Origin: Tilletiaria anomala UBC 951
Lineage: Eukaryota > Basidiomycota > Exobasidiomycetes > Georgefischeriales > Tilletiariaceae
Assembly (NCBI RefSeq): GCF_000711695.1
Contig: NW_013546968.1
Location: forward strand, 1 to 64,000
Length of the DNA stretch: 64,000 nucleotides
Reading direction: 5' to 3'
Below, piece after piece: positions 43,053-54,156 of this stretch. Each line of letters starts with the position of its first letter. The first letter of the stretch is position 1. The position numbers and the translations under genes were made by a program. The notes beneath the pieces were generated by a model that saw only the letters and a list, made by a program, of their open reading frames with translations, was not told the DNA's origin and ran no database searches.

Positions 43053-44946
43053 TCAAGGACTTCCACCGAGTCTGCCCATCCAATACGCCAAGTCGTTGCC
43101 ACCCTGTCCACTTCCGCGTTGCATCCACCAGATGCTAACGACAGCGACGACAGCGAGCTCGAGCAGACCAGCAACGAGATTGCCTGCGCCGGCCGTGATG
43201 AGCGCGGTCCAGATGAAGCCCACCTGTCGGTCGAGCAGTGTGCCGAGCGCACGCTTAGTGCGCCAGCTCGCATCGGTCATGTACGGCGGCTTATATACGA
43301 TCAGTGGCGCGGAGGATGAAGAGGAGTCGCCATTCATGGGAAGAGCTGGTAAGCGCAGAAGGGCCGTTACAGGTTTGTGGTCGGAATGCTGCATGAAGCG
43401 GGGATATAGACAAGGAAAGGATACGTGATAAGTTCCTGCTACGCCCAACACCCTGCGTACTGGAACCAATCAAAAGCACGTCTCGGAGCGCACGCAAATG
43501 CACCTTCAAATTGCATCGCAATGTGAAAAAACTCACAGTGTACGTCATGATACTCCGATAGAGCTCCACGTCCACATTTCCGGCACTCTTCGGCTGCAGC
43601 TCGTCCTTGCCGTCTGCCCAACTGCGCCAGAGCACACGATCGGTCCAACCTGGAATCCTCTTCTTGCTCAGCATGCCGACATCCGCCAATGTTGACTTCG
43701 GCTTCCTAGCGGCCCCTGCACCCGTGCTGTTACTACTCTTCCTCTTACCGCCCTGTGCCTTCTTGTTCGACTTGTCCACTTTGTATTTGTACGTCGGCCC
43801 GAACTTGGCTCCGCCCAGCGGCGACTCGGTCAAGCCGTGGAAGACGCGACCGCCAAGGCGCTCGGTGGACAGCTGGTCGTATGCGGCGAGCGTCTCCCAT
43901 TCTTCCATGACCACCTTGAAAGCTACATCGGATTTCTTGAGAGGCGCAGTGGATTTGCTGCCGGCCGACGAGGAAGCGAGTGCCGGATGTGGTGGGATAC
44001 CCACTGCAATGCGGTAGTTGAGGTCGCCGAAGACAAAGAGGTGCGAGGAGTCGTACAGCGTGTGCTCGCGATCGTCCAGCGGCCTGGCGGGCCTGCTTTT
44101 GCTCTTGCTGCCTCCCTTTTCACTGTACTGGGACTTGAGCTTGTCCAGGTCCACCGGACCCGGTTTCTCGCGCTCCGAGCTGATGTTCTGCTGCAAGGAG
44201 GGGAGCGGCACCACCGAATCAGGCGGAAAGACGAGCCGGCGGACGATGTTCTTCCAGTCGGTGTTCCTGCGCGCTATATTGTGGTCGTGCGCGGCGAGAT
44301 GGGCACACACGAACGTCAAGACCTGCTCCGCGTCCTTTTTACCCGTGCCTTGCACATTAGGGGAGCCTTCAAGCACGACGCGCACGCCAACGGCGCCTTT
44401 GTTCCCGAGCAGGTTGAAGATGCCCGTTCCAGCGCGGTTTGTTCTCACCTCCCTGACCCGGCCGACGATGCCGGAGCGCTCGCGCGCATAAACGAAGAGT
44501 GCGAGGCCCACGAGGTTTTCACGTGCAATCAGCGTGTACCCCTCTGGTCCGCCGCCGGGTGGGTAGAGCCCGTCGCCGCTGACCACTGCAGAGTGTGGAC
44601 GAACCGCGCGCCTTATCTCCGTGTCCGTGTCACGCAGCACTTGGCCAGCTGCGCCGCCACCTTCTTCGTCGCTACTGCTGCTATTTCCAGTGCTAAACAA
44701 GGAGCCGGTTCCAAGGAAGCCCATGTGGAGCGGCATAAGCTCCTGGAAGCCTACCGCGAAAATGTCCGGTGCGTCACGAGGCCCTCCGGTTGTGCTGTAG
44801 CCCGAGTCTGGATCCTCTTCGACCGTAGGGATGAGCCATGGCTGCAGGTCAGGCGTATCGTACTGCGACGAGCCGCGGAGGTTGTAGTTGAATGTTCCGA
44901 TCTGCACGCGCAGCGAATACGGGCCCATGTGTGCGTTGAGCGCCAT
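43053..44946 (-). CDS. INP54: tail-anchored inositol polyphosphate 5-phosphatase, Inp54-like
   Basis: Two exons on the minus strand, 44946-43537 and 43388-43053; 581 aa. The 5-phosphatase fold is visible from RVQIGTFNYNLRG through DIFAVGFQE, NLLGNKGAVGVRV, VCAHLAAHD and HLFVFGDLNYRI to PGWTDRVLW. The last motif, SDHKPVTA (472-479), is encoded just after the intron. These hold the metal and phosphate ligands. After the catalytic part, residues 526-558 form one long or two short hydrophobic segments, then a short tail. Yeast Inp54 is a PtdIns(4,5)P2 5-phosphatase fixed to the ER by such a tail, so I use that name. Yeast Inp54 has 384 residues; the extra length comes from Ser/Lys-rich inserts. 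The start at 44946 is the first ATG before the fold; an upstream untranslated exon is possible. Confidence 0.85.
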
Positions 44947-46412
44947 CACCGATACTGGCCACCTGTACGCGCCGGGGGCTTGACTATCGTGTGAGTGATC
45001 GGCGCGACGAGAAAGAGAGACTGCCTGCAGGAGACAGAGACGGGATGCCGCTGCCGACGCGGTAGACGAAGCTGAGCAGAAAGTGAAGTGACCAAGAACC
45101 TCGACTCGGCGGCCAGAAGGACCGCGGCTCAAGGGAACATCAATGATCTATCTTGGTGGACATGGTGCACGAGGTCTTCAATATGTTGTTTCTGTTCTGG
45201 CCAGTAAGGGGGATGCGGGGTTGGTGAATGGGAGTCCCCCGGACAGGCTTCAGGCGCTGTTCCTCTCGTTGCGCTTGCTGTCAGCGCTCGCGCAGTTGAA
45301 CTCGGTGCAACGTGCCGCAGAACGTCCGCCGCCCCGAACTCGGCCGGCAGCTTCGGTGTGGCTTGGTGAAAGCCATGGGCTTTCTGCGAATGGCTGCGGC
45401 AGCTGGCTCGGCGGCCGGCATGACGAACCATTGACTTCGCAGTCTCACGTACACAGCATCATCCCTTCTGCAGCTCCTCTCTTCACTCTCGGCGTTCGTT
45501 TCCCCTTGCCAAGCAAGTATCATTCCTGGCCAGCGTCACCAATCGGCCTCATCAGCACTGCAATCTGTTTCAAAGACGACGTGAAAGTTTCGATCGCATT
45601 TCTTGGCATAGCTTCCGTCGCGGCTCGGCACCGATGGTCGGGCACATCCTTGCCTTCCACGGCCGGATGAGGCTTGCCAGGCCCAAAGGAGGTTCGCACA
45701 CGTCCTGTTACAATGCTGACGCTGACGGCATGTTGAAGAGTGACGGCGCTCGCGCACAGCTTCGTTTCTGGAGCTCTGGAACAGTGCTTGACAAGTGCGC
45801 GTATGACGCGGCTCTATCTGTGTAAAGTTGCGTCCAATACTTACACTTTTGTTGGTTTCTTCGTCCGTCTATGGAGAGCTTTCCGCATCAGCCGCGGCCC
45901 CGCCTTTTCTTCCAAGAACAGAGAACGGGGTCTCATCTTGTTGCCACAGCGGCACGCACATCGGCTGGAAAGCTTAACAAACAACTGACAGGTAGCTTCC
46001 GAAATTCGCTACCGTGGTACTTGCAAACGCGCAAACATACCCTCTCCTTCGCGATCAGAGTAGAAAAGCATAGAAGAGCCTGATGCACCGCAGACCAGCA
46101 TGGAGGTCTCAAGCCAGTGGCAACTCGAAAATATGATTGCATAGATGGCTTTTACTCACACGGCTTTATCCTCATCTCCGTCGCGTGCCCTACACATCCA
46201 CATCGGGTCTTCTGTCCAACTTCGTTATCTAGCTCGAGATGTTATAAAGTGCGGCTGTACTCCAAAAGTGCTCGTTCAAGACGAACAGTTCCCTACATTC
46301 CTTGCCCCTGACCTGACTGATATTCTCACCCGAGTACTCATCCTTATATCCGACAGACAGACTGTCCCATAAAGCGCGGCCCTGCGTACTCTAAATTCTT
46401 AGCCCTTGTCAG
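44947..46412. other. intergenic between divergent genes
   Basis: About 1.5 kb between the 5-phosphatase and the GPI protease starts. A frame at 45143-45670 looks random. No gene, RNA or repeat recognised apart from a TATA box at the right end. Confidence 0.45.
46243..46248 (+). promoter_or_regulatory. TATA box of the GPI aspartic protease gene
   Basis: TATAAA lies 170 bp before the ATG at 46413, a spacing like that of the sedolisin gene. Confidence 0.5.
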
Positions 46413-48576
46413 ATGGGAGGCAACATGACCAAGGCAAGCCTTTTTTCAGCTGCAGGTACACTGGCCACTCTGCTACTAGCAGCAAGCATCACCGTGCCAC
46501 AAGCACATGGCGTCGCGCTATTGAAGCCACACATACCAGAGTATGAAGCACTCGTCGACCGCACCAAGTCCATTTATTCGCCAACTCCGGACGTCGACGG
46601 GCGGCACTACCTCCCGCAACCACGCGCAGAAGCACTGCGCCCCGGCGGTCGAGCAGTTGCAACCCGCCGTTCGACAGGAGGCGGCGGGGTGAAAGTGCCG
46701 ATCAAGCGCTTTGACAAGTATGCCGGCCATCGTCGCGACGGCATGGCACCGGATGAAGTTAAAGCGTGGGCGCTCAAGCAGAAACACTACATCGCTAAAA
46801 AGTGGGGCAGCGCATTCAAGGGTGGCGACAGCGCCGTCAAGCGCAATGGGGGCCAGGACGTCACAAAGCTCGATAGGAGGGGGATCGCCGCCCTTACGAA
46901 CGTCGACCAGGACACGTGAGTGACAATAGAGTCGATGTGAGAACCTCAAACACTGACACGGTGATGTGGCCGCAGATACTACTATGCGGACGTCTCTATG
47001 GGCACGCCTGCGCAGTCCATGGCTCTTGTGCTTGACACGGGCAGCAGTGACCTTTGTAAGCATCAATCAATCAGCTTCTCCTTCACGATGCCGAGACGTT
47101 CATGACGAGTCGATCATTGGGCTCGTGCTGGTCTTGTTTGATTTGCAGGGGTCGCCACCTCTGAGTGCAGCAGCAACACCTGTTCGTCGCTCAGCAAGTT
47201 TTCCATGTCTAACAGCTCGACGTACCAATCCTCCTCGCAAGTCTTCTCCATCACCTACGGCTCGGGCGCCGTGACGGGCCACATGGCAGGCGACACGATT
47301 ACCCTCGGGGATTACACCGTGTACAGCCAGAGCTTCGCCGTCGCGCAGCAGGTCGCCCAGGATACGATTAGTGCACCTGCGAGCGGGATCATGGGCCTCG
47401 GCTTCCAGGAGCTTTCGACCGCCGGCGTCACGCCGTGGTGGGAAGTGCTGGCTAAGGAAGGCGTGCTTGAAACAAACGCCTTCACCTTCCAGCTCACCCG
47501 CACCTCCGCCTCCTCATCCTCGTCATCTTCCACTTCGAGCGATAGCTCGACAACCAAGACGGCTGGCGGTGTTTTTACAATCGGCGCTATCGACACGGAC
47601 CAGTACAGCGGGACTATCAACTACGTTTCGATACCTTCCCAGTACCAGTCGTACGGCTACTGGTCCATCATGTTAGACAGCTACGCGCTCGGCGGCGGCA
47701 GCTCTACCTCGATCGACTCGATCGCATGCATTGATACGGGCACGACGCTCATCGCGACGACGTACACCTTCGCAGCTTCGCTCTACGAGCAGATCAGCGG
47801 GAGCAAGAGCCTGGAAGAAACGTACGGAGAAGAAGGGCTCTACGCTTTCCCGTGCGACTCGACCGTGAGCCTGACACTCTCTTTCGGTGGTGTTCGTTAC
47901 ACGATGGACGGCGCCGATTTTAACGCTGGGGCTGTCGACAGTAAGGGTGAATACTGCTTGGGCGCAGTGTTTGGGTCTTCCAACGGCGGCTCGTCTAGTG
48001 AGTGCAATCTGGCAGCTACAAGGAGAGCTCGTAGATAGATGCGCCCTGTTGTCATGCCCACTTACCATAATCGATCCGTCTACCTTGACTCTTACAACAG
48101 CCCCTGCCTTCATCATCGGCGATGCCTTCCTCAAGTCCTGGTTCAGCGTCTTCGACTACGATAAGAAGGCGGTCGGTTTCGCCAGTCTCAAAGGCGGCAG
48201 CGCTCAGACTGTCGTCAGCAGCAGCAGCGCTGCCTCTGTAGCCACAACAATTGCTACTGCCGCCGTTACAGCGCGTCAATTCGGAGGACCGGGCCTCGGA
48301 GGACCGGGCGGCTTCACATACGGCTCGTTGAGCTCGACGTCCGAGGTGTGGACAACCGTCACGGCCTCTGCCACAGCAGCCACGGGCACGGGCACGGGCA
48401 TCTATTGGGCGTCAGGCATCTCGGCGCCAACTGCTTCGGGCGCCACGTCGCTCAGTGAGAAACTCAGCAGCAGCGCTGCTGCTCATGCTGCTGGCGGTGC
48501 TGGCGCTGCGGGCTTCGGTGCTACGGCGCTCATCTGCGCTGCTGTTGCGGGCGCGATGACAGTGCTGGCACTCTGA
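46413..48576 (+). CDS. secreted, probably GPI-anchored pepsin-type (A1) aspartic protease
   Basis: Four exons: 46413-46915, 46976-47055, 47149-47997, 48101-48576; 635 aa. A signal peptide (LFSAAGTLATLLLAASITVP) leads into a basic pro-segment (VKVPIKRFDKYAG, RRGIAALTN). The two catalytic motifs are Asp188 (LVLDTGSSDLWV) and Asp390 (ACIDTGTTL). Other family marks are YGSGAVTGHMAGDTI, ASGIMGLGFQ, and FIIGDAFLKSWFSVFDYDKKAVGFA near the C-terminal end of the fold. A Ser/Thr/Ala/Gly-rich stalk and a hydrophobic end (ALICAAVAGAMTVLAL) suggest GPI attachment, as in yapsins. Such enzymes shed or mature wall and surface proteins. The pairs KR and RR in the pro-segment could be processing sites. ATG at 46425 is an alternative start. 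Confidence 0.93.
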
Positions 48577-51500
48577 ACGAGCATTGCACCGCTTAACAAT
48601 ACGACGATCCGGTCATCATCTCTACTATTTGGCTTTTTTGATCGACATGGACGATCGCCCCGAGCTTGACTGCTGTATTTATATGTGCTCACTTTGATAC
48701 GAATGATTATGTCGACCGACGGGAACCAATGCGCAATTGAATACACTGCCAGCGATGCCGTCGGCGCGGGCATATCCTCCACCTGCAAGTGATCAAAAGA
48801 GATCCCATTTGGTGTATGTACATAGCCTCACCCGGGAGGGTAGAGTAGAGTGATTACAAGACAATATTCGATGGGCGGTGTAGTCAATCACACAAGGAGG
48901 GAGAAAGAGTTACCACATATCATCAGCAGCGCTGCCTGCGTCTGCATCTGTTCCGAACGTTTGAAGTGGCGCGAAACCAGAGGTGTAGTGTGCCTCTCAT
49001 TGTTGGAGAAACGCAAATGCATCGCCAGTTCGCCAATCTATAAAATTTCAAAGCTGAGGCTATTGTGAACGCCCGTTGGAAATGGGTACACTTATTGGGC
49101 TTTGCTGGCAGAGCTCAAATAGGAGCAAGCGGCGAACAAAGTATAAAGCATTTGTACAGAAGGCGTGCTCACTGCGTATCATCCTTTTCCATTTTTTCTT
49201 TTCGATTGTGCTCCATAGGGTGAGCTCTGCTGGTGCGCGATGCGCCGGCATGTGCAAGGTAGAGCTGTAGCTCTTTGGATGGCTGCTGAGTGCCGGCGGG
49301 CACGGCGCAATGTGATGACGGTAGGGACGCGGCGAGACCGTAAAGTCGCGACCGTTGAGTTCAATGTGTTCATATCCGGAAAGTGTCATGGACGTCGATG
49401 ATGCGCCTGCCCCTACAACTCCGCACTGCCCCCTCGCCACGGAGCCGCCACCTGCTCCTGAGCAACCTGTTCTCTACTTAATTGACTCTTTGGGTATGTC
49501 CAGGAAAAGCAGTCATGTACAACCTGAGCTCTCCGAGCTCCAGTGACGCTTCGGAGCCGTCCGCTAGATTACTAGATAGCAATTCAGTATGCAGGTTCAG
49601 CCACAATCAACAATCCAGCACTTTCCACGAAGGGCAATTTTATCACTCCGGGCTCTCGAATCATCGAGGCTCGAAGACAGGTGGGAGGCTGCAAGAGCAT
49701 TGGGGGATGTGAAGGGGGAACAGACATAAGGACGGCGGCACCAGCGCCCTGTAGCAGAGATGGGATCGCATAGCCGCCGGTTGAGAACTGCCCATCCACG
49801 TTCAGGGAGCCCCGGCGTGGCGGTATGCTTGGCTTCAGCTTCGATTCTCTCTCTCTGCATTTGACTGCCAACCTCTCGGCGACGGGTATGCGATGATCTC
49901 CTTTCTGAAAATATCTTGTGATCTCCTCCCTCTACATTGGCACATCCTTCCAGTTCATATGGGCTATCGTTCGTTCCTCATCGGCCTCATACATCTCCTC
50001 ATTCCCGATTGACATTCCCTCTCACACTCCCCATCGACTCTGCCCCATACAAGCGCACGCCTGCGACGCTGACAGCAGTAGACTCACTTGTGCGTCGGCT
50101 GCAGCGCTCTTGACCTCGCCCCTTTGTCATCCTCCAAGGAAGCCAAGGGTGAGCACAAAGAGTCGGCGAGCGGAGACCAAGGTGCAGCCAAGCCGAGCCC
50201 GCTTTCCTCTTGGCAAGCATCGAGACGCGAGCCTCTCTGGCTAGACGCTCTGCGCTCTCGTCGTTAGTCATCAGCCACTTGCCGGTCACCAGTCACCTTC
50301 GCTTTGCGGGGCACAAGCGGCATTGGCACATCAATTAGTCATTCTTTTCCACTCTCACGCGCATCTGCACGCCGCTTTGTCGCTTTCGTCATCCGACTGA
50401 CCCGTCTGTACGCATGTGTGCAGCAGCGAGCAAGCATTCTGTTGCTCCTGCATGTCCATACTACGTTACAGCAGCAGCACACTCCTTTTTGGTCAATCCC
50501 AAAGTCTTTTGTACCCTTTCAACCATCACCACCGACAGCATCACTACCGGCTAGCCAGCTCGCACTCGACCTCACTCCACGTCATCAGCGCCACGCTCCC
50601 TGTTCTGCACAGCGTCTTGTCAATTGAGGTGAGTTTTGCATCCATTTCGCGGCGCTTGCAATGTCCGCCATCATTGAACGGTGTCAGGAGGGGAAGGGTC
50701 TAGGGTCTAGGGTGGTGGTCGTGTTGATCTGCTGTCGCTCGGCAGGGGGACTGTCGCTCTTCCGAATCGCACTCCAGCCGGGCGGAACGGTTTCTCTTTC
50801 CTCAGGGGCCTAAGTTGGTGCCTGGGGCGGGGTGCCTGTCGACGCCGCGCGTTCCCCGGCAGGGCGGAGCTTTTCTTAGCGCAGAAGGGAATGCAGGACG
50901 TTCAGGCCCTTGCGATTCCTGTGACGAGGAGAGGAGAGATATGCTTGCTGCTGCTGCCTGTTGCGAGGGACGAGAGTGACAAAGCCTTTCCCAGAGGCTG
51001 TGTCAGCAGATTTGGGACATGGAGAAAGTGGTAGGCATGGGCGAGCGTCGAGGGCCGCTAAGGCGCTGGCCGAGTGAGAGCAGTCCGCAGAGGCAGGTTT
51101 CGTCGTCCTGCGCAGTGCCTGCGATCGACGCTTTTCGGCTCAACTGGCTTGTGGGGGATCTGCACGCGCGCTCTTTCTCTCGCCAAGTGCCTGCTTGCTT
51201 CTGCACAAAAGTCACTAGAGCCCAACAAACACCTCCGCCGCCGTGCGGATCCATTTCTTTTTTTCTTATTATGGCTGTGCGCCCCAGTCTGCTTTGCTTG
51301 CGCACAGCTTGGGGCCACAGCATGGAAGCATTTGCTGCCGTCAGCACGGATCTAGTCTAGTCATCTAGCTTCCACTTTCATCTACGCATCCTCGCCATCC
51401 TCCATCTCTTCGTCAGCAACACCCCTCCTTCCCTCCCCAACTCCCTCTCGACCTCGTCGACGTGGCCCCCTTTTCTTCCCCTCTTGGCCCGGCCATCTGT

Positions 51501-51794
51501 GCGCTTTGGCCTTTCATTCCCTTTCCCTATACTCTCCTGCTCTCTTTGGCTTCGTCTTGTCGTCTTGGACCGCAGCTAGTCTTTCCTCTTTTAAACGCCA
51601 ATCAGCTCACGACCCTCTCCCCTTCCTTTTCTCCGTTCCATCCTTCCCTTTCAACCCCTTTTCTACGCCTCATGCCTCACGAAACTTGACCACCCCCGCA
51701 TACAGTGACAACCACCTGCTCGGATCCTAGTATTCACTCACGACCCTCTCAGATCCACGCAGAGACACTACATAACAAACCGCCACTCATCGAC
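48577..51794. other. long intergenic region with CT-rich leader sequence for the glucanase gene
   Basis: About 3.2 kb without a recognised gene. A small frame beginning MDVDDAPAPTTP at 49388 continues only if a very short intron is assumed, so it is not called. From 50.3 to 50.63 kb and again from 51.36 to 51.79 kb the plus strand is strongly pyrimidine-rich. A perfect GTGAGT at 50629-50634 would fit the donor of a 5' UTR intron. Confidence 0.4.
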
Positions 51795-53565
51795 ATGCTC
51801 GCTCGGACGCTGCTCGCGCTTGCTACGCTGGCAGGCGCATTCGGCCTGCCACCTCCCACCATCGCGTACAGTGGGGACGGTCAGTTCATCATTCAGAAGG
51901 TGGACTTCAACCGCAACAAAACCATCGCCGGCCTCGTGTCGCCAGCCTATCTCCCGGGCGCGAAGAGCACCAGCGCCGCCCCTAAACCTGCTAAGTCTGC
52001 CATACCTGCTGTCGATGCCGTACAGGATGCTACTCCTGCTGTCACACTCACTCCTGCTTGGGATTATGGTGGAAGCAAGAAAGTTCGTGGTGTCAACATT
52101 GGGTAAGTGGGTTTGTAGGCATTCGCCCTCCCGCCTGCCTGCCTACCAAGCTGAGACAGTTTCCCTTATGGTGGTTGACCATCTTGTGCTTGCAGCGGCT
52201 GGCTCGTCGCGGAACCGTGGATCACTCCATCTCTCTTCGACAACACCGGTGACAACAGGGTGATCGACGAGTGGACGTTCGGGCAATACGTTAGCGACGC
52301 CAAATCTCGCCTGCAGAAGCACTGGGACACCTGGATCACCGAGAACGACTTTTCACAGATCGCGGCCGCTGGCTTGAACCACGTTCGTATCCCGATCGGT
52401 TACTGGGCCTTTGACACGAGCGCAGGGGAACCATACGTCAAGGGCTCCCAGTACTCCTACCTGAAGAAGGCGATCGGTTGGGCGAGCAAGCACAACATCA
52501 AGGGTGAGTGCCAAGCCGAGAGATCGGCGGTTTGTGTGAATGCTGGGTAACGTAATCGTGGGGCATGCAGTCATGGTCGACCTACACGGCCTGCCCGGTT
52601 CGCAGAATGGATTCGACAACTCGGGCCGCAAAGGCTCGATCACCTGGCCCAACGATTCGAACAATTCCGCTCGGGCCAAGAAGATCCTCACGACTATGGC
52701 CAAGGACTTTGCGACGGCGCAGTACAACAACACCGTCACGATCATCCAGGCTGCCAACGAGCCATTCATGGTTGGTGGTCCGAGCAACATGCAGTCGTAC
52801 ACTAAGCAGTTCTTCCGCGACGCCTACGGCACCATCCGCTACGACGCCGTGCAGGGCGCACAGTCGAACATTGTTGTCGGCCTGCACGACGGGTTTGAGG
52901 GCTTGTCGTACTGGTCCGGCTTCATGCCTTCACCTCAGTACCAGCAAGTGTTGATGGACCAGCACATCTACACTGTCTTCTCGCCGCAGGAAGTGTCGCA
53001 GAGCAAGTCAAGCAGGTTCAAGCAGATCTGCTCGCACCGCAACGACATCAAAAATAACCAGGGCAATCTCTGGACCGTCATTGGCGAATGGACCGTTGCA
53101 CCTACTGACTGCGCCAAGTACCTCAACGGCCGCGGCGTCGGCGCGAGGTACGACGGCTCCTACCCCGGCTCCTCATATGTTGGCGACTGCAGCACCAAGA
53201 CTGGCGATGGCAGCAACTTTTCGTCGAGCTACAAGGCGTTCCTTGCACAAATGTTCGCGACGCAAATTTCCGGTACGTGACGACGAAGTTGACGAGACCT
53301 GCAGTGGCCTTCTATTATTCTGGTGCTTACACGCCGATCGTCGCTTTTCACCAGTGTATGAAACTGGAAGCGGATGGATTATGTGGACCTGGAAGGTGAG
53401 CAACTTCGCCAGGCTTCTTCGGCCAACACTGCCAATTAATCTCACGCATGCACATCTTCTCCCCTCGCACAGACGGAACAAGCTGCGGATTGGGACTACC
53501 AACGGGGTCTTGCCGGCGGCTGGATCCCGAAGAAACTGGACAACCCGTCCAATGTCCAGTGCTAG
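51795..53565 (+). CDS. EXG1: secreted exo-1,3-beta-glucanase, GH5 family
   Basis: Five exons: 51795-52102, 52196-52503, 52571-53272, 53355-53395, 53473-53565; 483 aa. The signal peptide is MLARTLLALATLAGAFG. After a Pro/Ala linker comes the GH5 barrel: [34 protein letters not shown] and VMVDLHGLPGSQNGFDNSG. The acid/base Glu269 is in AANEP, with QHIYTVFS further on. The nucleophile Glu378 is in VIGEWTVAPTDC, and GWIMWTWK comes near the end. The last residues (AGGWIPKKLDNPSNVQC) are typical of Exg1-like enzymes. It trims beta-1,3-glucan during wall remodelling. Every junction falls within a conserved motif and restores it. No GPI signal, so it is likely released or wall-bound without an anchor. 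Confidence 0.95.
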
Positions 53566-54156
53566 ATTCTTTCACAGCGGGAAAGCTTGGATTCGGCTAG
53601 GCTCGGCTGGCCGAACAAGACTGCCGCATTGCACATGCGCCGCTTCGGCAAATCTCCAGCCGCTCCGATAATGGCAATAGCAATGGCGATGGACGATTGT
53701 GATACATGTATTTTGTGGCGCGCTTGGTTCCCTTCATACCTTTACTCAATGACATTCGTACCCCATTCTACACCTTCATTTTGCTCTGTGAGAGGTACTT
53801 GATGGTTACGTTCTTGTAGCTGGTGTGGGTAATATACGCATGGTCTCTGAGCAGTGCGCCCGGAGTTTACGCCGCCCAATTCCGATCGCGTCGATCGCCC
53901 TCGAGCCTGACTGCTCGCACTCTCGCAGGCGAGGCGAAAACGTCGACGACACGAGCTGATAAGCTGTCAGTCTGTGCCGTGTGCGCGTGTTTTGCCAATC
54001 ATCTTCCCCGTGTCATCCACTCATCCTACCCTTTCCAGCTTGCCTTCTGCTTCCTTTCGCACCTCTCCAGCCGCGCGGCTTCCAGATCATCCCGGAGTCT
54101 CATGTGCCCCACAACAGCCACCCTGCTCTGCCCTCTACACCCTGCACCTTACAAGG
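53566..54156. other. intergenic, promoter of the GGT gene
   Basis: About 590 bp. It holds the glucanase 3' UTR and a CT-rich leader before the GGT start. Nothing else seen. Confidence 0.45.

Noticed and set aside
49388-49712. Possible small gene beginning MDVDDAPAPTTP
   Set aside because: The two open parts can be joined only by assuming an intron of about 19 nt, below any plausible size; no homology recognised.
50693-50714. Interstitial telomere
   Set aside because: The unit is GGGTCTA, only two to three copies, not a perfect TTAGGG array; kept only as a minor observation.
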